A DNA stretch of 64,000 nt from Heligmosomoides polygyrus polygyrus (Eukaryota > Nematoda > Chromadorea > Rhabditida > Heligmosomidae), in assembly GCA_947396885.1 (NCBI GenBank), contig OX377202.1, positions 75,116,643-75,180,642 on the forward strand, read 5' to 3'. Positions 35,101-44,802 of this stretch are shown one piece after another (positions within the stretch are counted from its first letter, which is position 1; every line of letters begins with the position of its first letter). The notes beneath the pieces were generated by a model. The model was not told where the DNA came from and ran no database searches. It saw only the letters and a program-made list of their open reading frames with translations. The position numbers and the translations under genes are program-made.

Positions 35101-36765
35101 CGATGGCTGTAAAATTACCCATCACCATCGAGGAAGGTCTCAATCATTAGCATTCGGCTGAGGCAAAAATCAGGCTCCTCTCTTTCGAAAACTGATGATT
35201 TGGTCTATGTATTAAATGCTTGTTCCGCACAACGGCACTTGCAGCGCGGCCAACGCGAGGTGTTGACCACGTACACACTAGAAAGAATTGTGGGAATCGT
35301 TTTTAGATTTAGCTTCCTCCTAGACTGGCCGTGCTTCTCTTTCCTCCTGGCCTGGTTTATGGGTATCACTCTAGCCTGGGATGAAACACTGATTTGATCA
35401 TCGTCCAACTAGCCAGTTTATTGTACACAGCAGACGCGCACTCAGACAACTTCCATGACAGCGCGTGGCATTAGAACGTGGGACACATCTCAAAAAGGAC
35501 TGGCCTGCATTCCATTCAGCACCGTTGAGTTTTCTAGCTGTATCCGTATTTGTAAGGAAGCTCTGTCAATTTTTCGCAGTTTACACCTGACTAAAAACAC
35601 TTAACATTAATAATATTATTCTCAAATTTTATCATATTTTTACTTTAAGAAGGTATTTTAATGTTCAAAATAAGTTATCCAGCTAGAACAAGTTTGAGTC
35701 AGTGAACTGAGTAACGAAAACTCTAAATCATAAGGTTGTTCAAGTTTTGTACAACGATCTTAAAAGAGTTCAGAGACGCTAATCCAGATGCGGAGCTGTG
35801 TGTAGATGGTGAAGGTGTTTTGTTATAGGGTAAAACTTCTTTGAAAGGCTCTGAAAATGCTTATTAGCCATTCGCGAGAACCTTTCTTCTTGCTCTAATG
35901 CGAGTATGCTCTATCACAGGTCATAATTTAATGAGAATGCGGAATCTCATCCTTCGTTTTGATGCGTTCACCTTTTGCGAATTAACCTGCCTGCCACTCA
36001 GTCGTCGCAGCTCTCGAAGTGACCGAGCCTCATGTGACGCTCAGGAACAACGCTGTGGGAAACGCTCATGTCTCCTGATCTCTTTTCCGACGATCGCCGT
36101 TCGTCGTTTTCGTCTGCTTCCTCAGACAGCGGTAGTTAACTGACGTCGGTCCAATGTCTCACGTCCTTTCTTCATGTTCCTCATCTACGTGTTCTTCATC
36201 CAACTCGCTCTATACGCCATTCCAGAGGTGTAGGACTCTATCAGACATATTGCGTATTGCTCTTATAGACGATTCACTTGTAGTTTCTTCCGTCAGGTAT
36301 CACCGATGTTGTGACCAAGTAGGTGATGCGAAAATCACTGGCATCTACGCATGCTCTTGGGGAAATGCGGAAATCTCGAGATCTCAGCAATTCTACTCTA
36401 TTTAAGCTGGCTGTGGATTTGTCCTGGTAATGCCCATTTCTGATGGAAATCTTCTACCTTATAGTTCCAACAGGCATTCATATGTCGGCAATGAACTAGG
36501 GAAGCCCGGCCAGGCCGTTCCAAATATGTGCTGGATGGGATGTGCTTCTTGTATAACCTGTCGCCGCTACTTTCTATTTCACTTGTAAGAAGTGCACAAC
36601 GTCATTCAGGTGATGGATTACGACCTCCTGTCCAGCAACGACGAAATCGGTCACGCCATCATCGGCCCTCTAGGAGGCGAAGCGGGCGCCCGGCAGTGGA
36701 AGGAGGTGATCGACCATCCGGAGACTCCACTCGCTCTGTGGCACAGACTGACGCCACGATGGTGA
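4334..36765 (+). CDS. Synaptotagmin-7-like protein, partial gene of six exons
   Basis: Synaptotagmins are membrane-anchored calcium sensors that drive vesicle fusion through two C2 domains. Exons 4334-4450, 23472-23515, 26971-27096, 27169-27283, 31927-32087 and 36610-36765 join in frame, with phases 1,0,0,1,0. They encode C2A from its first calcium loop, a short linker, all of C2B and the stop codon. Calcium ligands: C2A loop 1 SSDPYV and loop 3 [11 protein letters not shown]2B loop 1 KDKMGSSD and loop 3 [10 protein letters not shown]. Each loop has its aspartates at the family positions. C2B has the basic KLEKRK strand and ends in WHRL, the conserved WHxL motif. [10 protein letters not shown], the YWKHL segment and the FPG turn favour the Syt7 group. 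The start of C2A, the linker and the membrane anchor are missing, probably encoded upstream of the window or by an exon I could not find. The assignment to a C2-tandem synaptotagmin is firm; the subtype is inference. Confidence 0.9.
4451..5420. other. Start of 19 kb intron, no feature
   Basis: AT-rich intronic sequence. A short frame starting with ATG near 4680 ([16 protein letters not shown]...) stops after about 24 codons and has no splice support. Confidence 0.5.
5428..5760 (+). repeat. Degenerate tandem repeat of about 45 bp
   Basis: From about 5630 there are roughly three units built on GAAGACGTGCCGAAGACGTC and GTCCAACGTGC, spaced 45-50 bp. The plus frame reads DDVPKTSSN then EDVPKTSSK, and breaks in the third unit. 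The upstream part (5428-5620) is open but I do not recognise the product, so this is called a repeat, not a gene. Confidence 0.6.
5761..6410. other. Intronic sequence with poly-G run
   Basis: A run of about 15 G, interrupted by one T, lies at 5823-5842. Nothing coding is recognised before the RTE element. Confidence 0.6.
6420..7606 (+). mobile_element. RTE-like LINE, 5'-truncated, two frameshifts
   Basis: Encodes the palm and thumb of a non-LTR reverse transcriptase. In order: [19 protein letters not shown] (first catalytic aspartate region), [24 protein letters not shown] (catalytic YADD), [12 protein letters not shown], and the C-terminal [19 protein letters not shown] and [11 protein letters not shown] blocks seen in nematode RTE-type elements. 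The endonuclease domain and RT start are missing. One frameshift near 6998 (one base lost) and another near 7146 (two bases lost) split the frame; otherwise it reads through to the stop at about 7553. The 3' end is a (GAA)n run, as expected for RTE elements that end in short tandem repeats. It lies in the sense direction inside the synaptotagmin intron. Few lesions suggest a fairly young copy. Confidence 0.88.
7552..7606 (+). repeat. (GAA)n microsatellite, RTE tail
   Basis: About 17 GAA units directly follow the stop codon of the RTE frame. Confidence 0.9.
7607..8585. other. Intronic, no gene
   Basis: Near 8050-8180 there are scattered words such as AAATCGTAA and CGTAATTACG that look like a decayed low-complexity repeat. 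Nothing coding is seen. Confidence 0.45.
8586..10780 (-). mobile_element. Decayed RTE-type LINE, minus strand
   Basis: Read from about 10780 leftward: [12 protein letters not shown] (endonuclease motif), TRKEIDYVL, an inter-domain stretch with [51 protein letters not shown] (RT motif A with decay), [10 protein letters not shown], and [13 protein letters not shown] (motif C). The order matches endonuclease then reverse transcriptase of RTE elements. The frame is broken by many stops and shifts, and no piece longer than about 130 codons is open. The 3' end on this strand is an AACAAATAAATAAAT tail at about 8592-8610. The copy is antisense to the host gene. Confidence 0.85.
10781..11430. other. 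Intronic, no feature
   Basis: AT-rich sequence with no coding frame, repeat or RNA that I recognise. Confidence 0.5.
11440..11505 (+). repeat. 32 bp exact tandem duplication
   Basis: CCGGCCTCTGGTTAACTTG followed by TGATAATAT occurs twice in a row with no mismatch over the shared part. Confidence 0.9.
11675..11800 (+). mobile_element. Harbinger-like MITE end, partial
   Basis: Begins GGCCCGTTTATACTTCG directly after GTTA. This is close to the terminus of the MITEs at 38391 and 60888. The matching right end was not found, so it is truncated or diverged. It interrupts the homology of fold-back A at exactly the point where the arms diverge. Confidence 0.45.
12080..12152 (+). repeat. Dispersed 'CCGATTTCGCCC' repeat, copy 2
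   Basis: Reads ACCGATTTCGCTGAAACTTC, then GGGGGGTTATTTGAGGTGCT, then CACGAATCTGATATCCGTT. Same word order as the other copies. Confidence 0.65.
12310..14380. other. Intronic, short tandem repeat only
   Basis: At 13767-13826 the word TTTACATC(AATACAGGGC) is repeated about three times. The open frames around 12.4-13.3 kb overlap each other in several frames and show no family match, so I call no gene. Confidence 0.5.
14384..14528. repeat. TA microsatellite with hairpins
   Basis: Long (TA)n runs broken by TCTTCTCG. The left part is bracketed by GAACACACTGAAA and its exact complement TTTCAGTGTGTTC, so it can fold into a hairpin with a TA-rich loop. Confidence 0.9.
14530..15283. other. Intronic, no gene
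   Basis: On the minus strand GCTGAAGAAGGGCTTGAAG lies next to the TA tract and resembles the Penelope-associated motif seen at 33.6 and 39.4 kb. Otherwise nothing is recognised. Confidence 0.4.
15284..16429 (-). mobile_element. Mariner element, minus strand, inactive
   Basis: Terminal inverted repeats: the right end reads inward TTGGGTTGGTCGATAATTAA and the left end TTGTTGGTTTGTTCGATAAT; a TA follows the right end at 16430. Between them, on the minus strand, is a mariner transposase with [16 protein letters not shown] (first catalytic aspartate), a decayed HHDNARP block (second), and [16 protein letters not shown] (third). The spacing and motifs fit the DD34D mariner class. Stops and shifts break it, and the first helix-turn-helix is largely gone. 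It cannot make an active enzyme. Confidence 0.88.
16600..16690. repeat. Partial end of fold-back A family
   Basis: CCATATAGACCACTTCCGCG, CAGACCTACCTTTGGGATAC resemble the right terminus of fold-back A at 12260-12300. Only one end is seen. Confidence 0.45.
16700..21533. other. Intronic, no supported gene
   Basis: Several open frames exist (for example 17739-18304 and 19875-20516, the latter 213 codons). None has a recognisable domain, splice structure or a single favoured frame. I treat them as chance frames or old repeat DNA. Confidence 0.45.
21534..22277. mobile_element. Fold-back element B, arms of about 180-230 bp
   Basis: Left arm 21534-21710 and right arm 22048-22277 are inverted copies. 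Shared words are AAACTGAACATCCT, TTACCCAATA, GATAAGTTCT, and TTCGCTT(T)AAGCTTGTTTTAAA. The interior of about 340 bp has no transposase. The right arm carries an extra segment, which explains the unequal arms. It fits a non-autonomous fold-back transposon. Confidence 0.82.
22278..23070. other. Intronic, no gene
   Basis: Nothing recognised except T-rich runs leading toward the LINE tail. Confidence 0.5.
23071..23156 (+). repeat. LINE 3' end with (AAAT)n tail, copy 2
   Basis: GCGCACCTATGAGTGCAGT leads into about ten TAAA units. This end resembles the 3' end of the CR1-like fragment at 4.2 kb. No coding part is present, so it is a very short 5'-truncated insertion. Confidence 0.65.
23472..23515 (+). 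CDS. Synaptotagmin-like exon b (44 nt, C2A strand 6)
   Basis: Acceptor TTGATTTTTAG ends at 23471; donor CAG|GTAAAT follows 23515. The exon gives (G)[14 protein letters not shown]. With the phase-1 end of exon a it completes [10 protein letters not shown], and in phase 0 it joins VMDYDRF of exon c. This is the short link between the FPG turn and the third calcium loop seen in every C2A domain. The fit of phase at both ends, the good splice sites and the correct length make this convincing despite the small size. Confidence 0.88.
23516..25660. other. Intron of 3.4 kb, first part, no gene
   Basis: A TATGTTA-rich stretch at 23765-23815. Nothing coding is recognised. Confidence 0.5.
25669..25790 (+). 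repeat. tRNA-Gly-derived SINE (family C), copy 1
   Basis: A 7 bp acceptor stem (GCGCCGG with CTGGCGC), an A box TGGTGTAATGG, and a perfect T arm GCGGGTTCGAGTCCCGC give a tRNA-like head. The anticodon stem is broken and the D arm has extra bases, so it is not a working tRNA. The 3' flank AGTTTTGAT..GCAACAT recurs after the copy at 58.5 kb, which marks a SINE body. Confidence 0.7.
25800..26970. other. Intronic, tRNA-like word only
   Basis: GGGTTCGAATTTCC near 26360 looks like a B box, possibly another SINE remnant. A-rich (TAAA) runs lie at 26478-26535. The open frame running into 26971 is not extended upstream, because the splice acceptor and phase place the exon start at 26971. Confidence 0.5.
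26971..27096 (+). CDS. Synaptotagmin-like exon c (C2A loop 3 to end)
   Basis: Acceptor GATCTTTTCAAG; donor TCCAGA|GTGAGG. Exactly 42 codons in phase 0, starting [19 protein letters not shown] and ending [13 protein letters not shown]. Three loop-3 aspartates stand at the family positions relative to MDYD (0, +2, +8). The YWKHL ending corresponds to the FWKDL segment that closes Syt7-type C2A. Confidence 0.93.
27169..27283 (+). CDS. Synaptotagmin-like exon d (start of C2B)
   Basis: Preceded by a 72 bp intron with acceptor GTTGTTTAG; donor TCAG|GTAAGG. Encodes [20 protein letters not shown] then [18 protein letters not shown] and leaves phase 1. [10 protein letters not shown] is the hallmark start of C2B, and KAKD carries its first calcium ligand. 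Confidence 0.94.
27503..28727 (+). mobile_element. Mariner element with intact ends and TA duplication
   Basis: The left end CCAGGCTGTCCAATAATTCT and the right end, read inward, CCAGACTGTCCACTAATTCT are near-matching inverted repeats extending about 35 bp. Each is flanked by TA (27501-27502 and 28728-28729), the mariner target duplication. Total length is 1225 bp, close to the usual mariner length of about 1.3 kb. It lies in the fourth recognised synaptotagmin intron, in sense orientation. The coding body is clearly GC-richer than its ends and surroundings. Confidence 0.95.
27657..28653 (+). pseudogene. Mariner transposase pseudogene (DD34D type)
   Basis: Starts with ATG at 27657: [19 protein letters not shown], then [17 protein letters not shown] and [17 protein letters not shown], the paired helix-turn-helix region of mariner transposases. 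Later frames give [31 protein letters not shown] (catalytic D1), LLHDNARSH (D2) and [12 protein letters not shown] (D3). D2 and D3 are 100 bases apart, so a few bases of the usual 34-residue spacing have been lost. Shifts occur after DDDE, before the D1 block and between D2 and D3, and GAG has become TAG before [13 protein letters not shown]. The enzyme cannot be made from this copy. From general knowledge it resembles hookworm-type mariners such as bandit; a closer assignment needs a search. Confidence 0.93.
28730..29600. other. Intronic, no gene
   Basis: No coding frame or repeat recognised. Confidence 0.5.
29601..30860. mobile_element. Palindromic fold-back element C, 1.26 kb
   Basis: Outer arms 29601-29745 and 30716-30860 are inverted copies, sharing GAAGGGTCTCAGGCGTAGGT, CACTGCGAGAATCT-like words and AAACATGTTTCGTTTTTGCT. 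Inner arms 29945-29998 and 30450-30505 share ATTTATTTCACTCTAAATT. Three copies of the dispersed 'CCGATTTCGCCC' repeat lie inside (30095, 30225, 30597), the third inverted to the first two. The left half carries about 200 bp of GC-rich extra DNA. No transposase is present. Confidence 0.85.
31159..31383 (-). mobile_element. Penelope-like element remnant, GIY-YIG domain
   Basis: Read leftward from 31383 the frame gives [18 protein letters not shown], followed by a leucine-glycine-arginine stretch, then one stop, then about 45 more codons. The pattern VVYxVxCxxCxxxYIGD is the GIY-YIG nuclease core with its CxxC pair, as found at the C-terminus of Penelope-like retroelements. The RT part was not recognised upstream. 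It is a short dead fragment. Other DNA at 33.6, 39.4 and 43.9 kb may be ends of the same kind of element. Confidence 0.6.
31927..32087 (+). CDS. Synaptotagmin-like exon e (C2B middle)
   Basis: Acceptor GAACATTTCAG; donor AACG|GTAAGC. Two bases complete the aspartate codon, then [35 protein letters not shown] and [13 protein letters not shown] follow and end in phase 0. KLEKRK is the polybasic strand used for lipid and SNARE binding in C2B. FNESFAF is an invariant family motif. Confidence 0.95.
32088..36609. other. Intron of 4.5 kb, no supported gene
   Basis: Contains a Penelope-associated motif at 33566-33655 (see repeat entry). Overlapping open frames at 34309-34784 run in two frames without a domain. 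Nothing else is recognised. Confidence 0.5.
33566..33655 (-). repeat. 'CTGAAGAAGGC' repeat, copy 1
   Basis: On the minus strand: GGCTCTGAAGAAGGCAGCTA, CGCCGAAGCGTAAGCCGAAT, then TTGGCTCAACAG. The same order of words occurs near 39.3 kb (minus strand) and 43.9 kb (plus strand). Confidence 0.65.
36610..36765 (+). CDS. Synaptotagmin-like exon f (C2B end and stop)
   Basis: Acceptor CAACGTCATTCAG; exactly 52 codons in phase 0, ending in TGA at 36763-36765. Starts [20 protein letters not shown] and ends [20 protein letters not shown] plus RW. The third calcium loop has aspartates at 0, +2 and +8 of MDYD. WHRL is the WHxL motif near the C-terminus that synaptotagmins use in docking. Confidence 0.95.
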   Translation: MMDYDLLSSNDEIGHAIIGPLGGEAGARQWKEVIDHPETPLALWHRLTPRW

Positions 36766-36947
36766 CCTGGACGAGACCTGCCTAGCGAAGCTGCACATTG
36801 ATTCCGACCGAAACATTCTGTATGACGTTGAAGTTCGTGAGCGACTTTGCTCTGACACATGATATAACAGTGAATCTGATCTATTAATATAAATCGCACG
36901 TTGAGATTGCTGCATGTAAATAGAAAATGGTAGGTATGCTAGTCGGC

Positions 36948-36953
36948 AATAAA
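36948..36953 (+). terminator. Candidate poly(A) signal of the synaptotagmin gene
   Basis: AATAAA lies 183 bp after the stop codon. It is the first canonical signal on this strand after the coding end. Confidence 0.5.
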
Positions 36954-37565
36954 GGCAATTTTCGTTCTTCTCGGTTTCGCTGAGAGAAATCACCTGACGT
37001 GACCAGGGAAATTTGTCTATGCTTGAGTTGTTTCCTTGGGATGTGGCGCAAGTTTTAATGCGATCAACCAGACTCCGCAATTAAAGCCCTGCTAGTGTAA
37101 CATTTGGTCCAGCAAATTGTTCGTTACATACTTTTAGAAGTCGCACACATGTGTCTGCCGAGATTCTTGTATGAACTGCCACATCATCGGCGACGGTTAC
37201 GTTGCGAAAATACGCGATCAACACGACGGGCTAGTAAGAGAATGAATTTCATTTTGAGTTCCTTCTTCGGACGGCATCGTCTTACGCTTCCTAAACACTC
37301 TTCGAACAGCTTATTAGCTCAGTAGCAGACACTCTAGACTTTAACAAACACGCAAAACATTCCCATTCCTGAGGGTTTCAGCTCGACGATCACCTACGAA
37401 AATGTGCGCGGTTTTTTCTACACTGCTCTAACTGAAAGACGATCCATGCGCCGCCTTCTCCGCTCGTCATGTGTAGCACATCTGTCCAGTCTTCTCAGGG
37501 GAGCAATGTAAGGTAGTTCAAAAGAAAGCACAGCAAAGTATACTAATCCTCTTGCTTCTACCATT
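36954..37565. other. Intergenic between convergent genes
   Basis: No gene or repeat recognised. Confidence 0.5.
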
Positions 37566-37743
37566 GGCCCGGATTCCTCAACGACGTACAGCAATTTAAC
37601 GGGGAAAATACAGCCGAAATTCCTGATAGCTAGGCTTATCATGGTGAAATGTTTCACCTTATCGTTTGGTAAGCAGCGCTATCAAGGATTTCGGCTGCAT
37701 TTTCTACGTTAAATTGCTGTAAGTCGTTGATGAATCTGGCCCA
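37566..37743. repeat. Hairpin MITE family D, copy 1
   Basis: Inverted arms of about 68 bp. Shared words read inward from each end are GATTC.TCAACGAC, TACAGCAATTTAAC, GAAAAT.CAGCCGAAAT and CCTGATAGC. The tip GGTGAAATGTTTCACC closes the hairpin. A second copy is at 55364-55525. Confidence 0.8.
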
Positions 37744-38390
37744 TTATCTGATATGCCAACAACAGTTTCCCGTTATCCTGCCTTGAGGAAGGAAATAGTG
37801 CTAGGTGGCTATTCCACCTCACTGGAACTTTGTTCCAGAACGATCTCACGGATGCACCCTCATTTCGCTATCTACCGCAGCAGCACAGTTTCGCGTGTCG
37901 CAGCCTGTAACAATCAATGCTAAGTAGCGTTGGACGTTTCATTTAGGTTGCACAGGGCAATACGTCTCTCAAAATACTTTATGCCATAACAAGTGAATGA
38001 CCCAAAGTATAATCATCAACAACAACAACAAATCAATAATGACAACAACAACATAACAAATTGGAAAAGGTGGATCGGCTATACATGGGCTCAATATGAG
38101 CCAAAGTGTGGCATTCTCCTTTCGGCGCCTCAGCTAGCGAGCCAAACTTGGATACTTGTGTCTGGTGCAGTCTGTACAACAACGCATGCTAGGCATACTT
38201 GCTGTAAAGTCGCTATAAAAACAACTACTATAAACGACTCTAACATTCAAAATCTCGATGAACAGCAACTAACGTCGAAGCAAAACCTTTTGAACAAACG
38301 CTAGTAGCCTGCTCCGGATGCAACGAATAAAGGGACCCAAATATTCGATAGAGAAAAGAGTGATGGGAAAATAGCAGGCACTAGTTGTAA
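37744..38390. other. Intergenic, no gene
   Basis: CAACAACAACAA-rich stretch at 38008-38060. No gene recognised. Confidence 0.5.
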
Positions 38391-38509
38391 GGCCTATATT
38401 ATACTTCGGCGACGCTGTGTTGCGCGGGCTGCTACTCACTGCGTAGCAGCCCGCGTAACACTGTCGTCGACGTCGCCGATAACAGCGTCACCGAAGTATA
38501 ACATAGGGC
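38391..38509. mobile_element. Harbinger-like MITE, 119 bp, TAA duplication
   Basis: Ends are inverted: left GGCCTATATTATACTTCGG and right, read inward, GCCCTATGTTATACTTCGG. TAA flanks both sides (38388-38390 and 38510-38512). The middle folds as GCGGGCTGCTAC with its complement. A 3 bp TAA target copy with GGCC/GGGC-type ends fits PIF/Harbinger derivatives. It sits 340 bp past the DIMT1 stop codon. Confidence 0.7.
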
Positions 38510-38851
38510 TAAGACTCACATCCACTATTTAGCAAGGATGCTTCTTTGAAAGTAGGCATAGAGGACGGTCGAACAAGTAATCTCAGCAACAGTCGAATGT
38601 TGAAGTGATACCAGCACATCTAGAAGCTTCAAATCATAACCCAATGAAGTCGGAACGTTTATCCGCTGCCGCAGGAAGCGGGGGAACGAAGCACGGTAGC
38701 GAAAACTGACAACTGTCGTTATTTGCACAACGCGGCAGTTTCCAGACTCGTTGAAGCTCCAGAGAAACGCCAGCTACACATCGTCACGTCTCAAGCTGCC
38801 CGTCTACTCTCCAGTGTGATATGGCAACAGCTCCAGCATGGAATCCAGATC

Positions 38852-41484
<2,633 letters not shown>

Positions 41485-41620
41485 GGCAACAACTGGATGG
41501 CTGAGTGGATAAGGAGGCGGACTTACGGGAGCGGGGTCGGAGGTTTGATTCCGGGGGTGATTTGCTCTGTAGAGTGCTCCAGTTTTTGCAAATAAAGTGT
41601 ATACTTTGGCTTCGGTAGGG
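41485..41620 (+). repeat. tRNA-derived SINE (family B), copy 1
   Basis: A box TGGCTGAGTGG and B box GGTTTGATTCC, 35-40 bp apart, resemble a leucine or serine tRNA. The head is followed by a non-tRNA body ending GCAAATAAAGTGTATACTTT and GGCTTCGGTAGG. A second copy follows 400 bp downstream. Confidence 0.8.
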
Positions 41621-41880
41621 TACATTCTTCTCTTACTAACCCCGCTTTCAACCTGTTGTCAGATGTGGAAAAAGCTGGTTTTGTCTTGTGGGGTAATGTC
41701 AAGCGTCCATTAAGCCACGCTTGTCTCGCTGAGGAAGCTCTCGTTAAACCATATGACCTCCTTGGAATGTTCTCAATTAGTTTTGGAAGTGTCTCTCGCT
41801 GTCACCTGATTTGCGAACACGGTCGACAAGTAATGATTTGACCAATCACAAGACACGCTCATCGTTCTTCGATTTCTTTA

Positions 41881-42001
41881 GTGGATAAGGAGGCGGACTT
41901 ACGGGAGGGGGTCGGAGGTTTGATTCCGGGGGTGTCCGTGTGATTTGCTCTGTAGAGTGCTCCAGTTTTTGCAAATAAAGTGTATCTTTGGCTTCGGTAG
42001 G
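41881..42001 (+). repeat. tRNA-derived SINE (family B), copy 2
   Basis: Matches copy 1 from GTGGATAAGGAGGCGGACTT through TTTGGCTTCGGTAGG, with an 8 bp insertion (GTCCGTGT) and two bases lost near the end. It begins inside the head, so the 5' part with most of the A box is missing. Confidence 0.8.
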
Positions 42002-42047
42002 TCACCGTATTATTGGCTAATGATAATTAAGGGTGACGAAGTGATGG

Positions 42048-42545
42048 CCACCGATTTCGCCCAGACTTCGCCAATGGGAATTATTTAAAGCTGCTGACCA
42101 CGAATCTGTCGCTCTTTTTCTAATTCACCACTTTGCTTGCACTACTTTCCATTGGAGGTTGAAGTCGAAGGTTGGAAAATAAGTCTGACCACATTGGAAA
42201 AGAAAGCAATCCTACTAACGTAGACAGCTTTATTCACCCATATCTACCGTAATCTGCCGTAATCGACCGAAAATTTAAAAGTAGGTATCATATCCGTGAT
42301 CAGTACCACAAACAACCATCGTGTGCGACGTGAGTCCGAATTTTTTCCCTCGTTCTTTCCTCGACCTCTGGAGTCGTGAAGGCGGCAGTGCCGATTATTC
42401 TGCATACAACCCTTTATTTATACATACCGATCGTAACTTTCTAACATCCATCGTTTCACCTAAAGTGGTTATCAGATTGGTGATCGCATGCCAAATAACC
42501 CTCGAGATGAATTTCGGACGAATTTTTTTTCGGCCTCCAGAATCG
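42048..42545. repeat. Dispersed 'CCGATTTCGCCC' repeat, copies 6-8
   Basis: Three diverged copies: 42048-42118 (plus), 42240-42345 (minus, with ACGTAATCGACC-like words) and 42455-42540 (minus, weakest). Recognised by ACCGATTTCGCCCAGACTTC, GACCACGAATCTGTC and CAAATAACCCTCGAGATGAA. Confidence 0.55.
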
Positions 42546-42656
42546 AAGGAGTGAATGCTGATGCTCCTATCTGTAATGTCTCCGACGCGTTTCGCGTAAG
42601 TGTAGAAGAGTGGTGAGGAAGAAATACACAACAACGCGTCCAATCACACGATTTGG

Positions 42657-42856
42657 NNNNNNNNNNNNNNNNNNNNNNNNNNNNNNNNNNNNNNNNNNNN
42701 NNNNNNNNNNNNNNNNNNNNNNNNNNNNNNNNNNNNNNNNNNNNNNNNNNNNNNNNNNNNNNNNNNNNNNNNNNNNNNNNNNNNNNNNNNNNNNNNNNNN
42801 NNNNNNNNNNNNNNNNNNNNNNNNNNNNNNNNNNNNNNNNNNNNNNNNNNNNNNNN
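42657..42856. other. Assembly gap, 200 N
   Basis: Exactly 200 unknown bases. Upstream DIMT1 exons may lie in or beyond this gap. Confidence 0.99.
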
Positions 42857-43029
42857 GGGAATACAGCTGCACAGAGTCATCAGTGTGGATGTTCACTAAA
42901 GGGAAAACTGGTTGTGAGTTCGCCTAATTGAAAGGAACTGAGTGTGCTGAGCAAGGAGTATAGGACAGGCAACAGGCCATTTTGTGCATGTGATCACATC
43001 GTTAGAATCATTGTTTTCTCTCCTTGTAG

Positions 43030-43179
43030 GAGAGTGCATCAACCACAACATCCTGCCTTTCTATTCTTGGAGATCTCTACCTTTCAAGTCGTCAGACTCT
43101 ACTACAACGTCCAGCATTCCGCTGGTTAAAATAGCCCCTACTTCCTCTCCACCGCTACTTAAACCAGGTTCAAGTCCAG
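43030..43179 (+). CDS. Possible exon, unknown serine/proline-rich product
   Basis: A good acceptor (TCTCCTTGTAG before 43030) and a fair donor (CCAG|GTTAAC) flank an open stretch reading ECINHNILPFYSWRSLPFK, then a low-complexity SSDSTTTSSIPLVK and SPPLLKPGSSPG. The composition suggests a disordered linker. No partner exon is known, so this is only a candidate. Confidence 0.25.
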
Positions 43180-43411
43180 GTTAACACATCGCTCCTCTAG
43201 AAGAGCGTTTTCTAAACTCCTTCCTTCAGTTCATACCGTTGGACATCTTCCTCACAAACAACGTATCCTTTTCTTCTGGTTACCCAGCATTTGCTGTACA
43301 TCTCTCGTACTGTGGCCGTTTTGTTCATTTGCCGTTTGGCGCCGTGATCTCCTTTCATTTTGTGAAAAGATTCAACTATGAACTTCATAGACACCAACAG
43401 CGCAAATACAT

Positions 43412-43545
43412 AGACATTATGACTTCCAATTTATGAATTATGAATTACTTGAAATTACTTGAATTACTTACTTGAACTACTAACCTGAATTACTTGAATT
43501 ATGAATTATGAAGACACTATGATTTCCAATTTATGAATTATGACC
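43412..43545 (+). repeat. AT-rich direct and tandem repeats
   Basis: TTCCAATTTATGAATTATGA occurs at both ends (from about 43425 and 43522). Between them GAATTACTT is repeated about five times. Confidence 0.8.
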
Positions 43546-43901
43546 AACTATGGCGACGTTTTGAGAAAAGCGAGAAACTAGTTTTCCCGTGTTGTGTGTC
43601 GTGTCGCATGCCTCGGGCTATCCGGCATCACTTTTTTCTCCAAATCTAAAGGATATTAACGCAGTCCACGAGTTTAAACAAAAGCGAAATCTAATCAGTT
43701 CAAAAATTTGGGCAACATTATTGTTTACTGTAAGGATTACTCTTACAATTAGGCAAACAAGGTTGGCAGATGGAAGACGTGTCTTTCAGACACGAAGTTT
43801 CCACTCCCGAGGCTGCGAAACACCATTCCTTCCCAGACGTGTAGATCATGCCGGACCACAGCGAGTAGCTTTTCAAACCTCACTTGACTTTTCCAGGCTT
43901 T

Positions 43902-43975
43902 GAAGAAGGCGGGTACGCCAAAACTTCACCGAATAAAGTGTGGATAACAGTCATGGCTCTAACGCTCGAACAGTT
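43902..43975 (+). repeat. 'CTGAAGAAGGC' repeat, copy 3
   Basis: GGCTTTGAAGAAGGCGGGTA, CGCCAAAACTTCACCGAATA and ATGGCTCTAACG match the order of copies at 33.6 and 39.3 kb. Confidence 0.6.
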
Positions 43976-43979
43976 CTGT

Positions 43980-44567
43980 TGATATCTTTCAAGATTCAAG
44001 GACAGTCGATCATGGAATGTAGTACAGCTTGCTCTGCAAATTGGATGATTTTCAGAAAAAACTGTACATTTTAGAGCAAACATCTTCCAAACCCATACGA
44101 TTGGCTTCCACATCAATCTAGACAATGTCGAAAAAAGTAGGAAATAGATCCTTGTCTTAAGAAAAGAATTTCTTAGAGAATTTCTAATTATCCTGTTACA
44201 AAAAAACTGATTCAGTGCTTGATTCAGTGCTGTTTTCTACTCTGCAGACCTTCTGTTCGGCCTGCAGCCCGCGCATTCAGAGTAGGAAGCAAACACACAT
44301 GCAAAAGTGTTATAAAGGAAGGATGGTACCGCAAAATGAGGCACAATAAGGAATTATGGTAGAACCACAGCGAGCATGTGTGATGCAGGGCAAGATTAGA
44401 GCAGCCTCATTTTTCAAACACCACTGAAGCGTTACCCTTGGAAAAGTAGCCGTAAATTTACCGAAGGAATTGCGCGTTGAATGCACGGCCGTCCACAGAG
44501 TGATTGTTTGTATCGAATATTATTTCACATGCTCCTCTGCAGATTTTTTCCAAGACGTCTTTGCAGG
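43980..44567. other. Intergenic, no gene
   Basis: GATTCAGTGCT is directly repeated near 44210-44230. Nothing coding is recognised. Confidence 0.5.
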
Positions 44568-44802
44568 CGCATGTAGCGCACTCGTAGAAGGCGCCTACCT
44601 TCGCCCGCACCCCATACCAGGTCCCTGGTTCGGATTTCCCTCCAGGCCAACCAAGCCTTCCACCACTCGGTGAATTTTCGGTCGGTGAATAGGTATCAGA
44701 CTCGTCTGGGAAGGATAATGCGCTGACTTGTTCATCGGCTGGCCACCACAATTCATTGTATGGCCAAATACGCATTCAACTCGCCTCCACGACATCCCGT
44801 AA
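44568..44802 (+). repeat. tRNA-derived SINE (family A), copy 1
   Basis: A-box-like TGTAGCGCACTCGTAGAAGG and B box GGTTCGGATTTCC (44627) form the head. The body has CCAACCAAGCCTTCCACCAC, then GGCCACCACAATTCATTGTA and CATTCAACTCGCCTCCACGA. The same blocks in the same order occur at 45258-45486 and 61200-61372, both reversed. Confidence 0.8.

Noticed and set aside
42567..42931. Open frames across the N run
   Set aside because: They exist only because unknown bases contain no stops.
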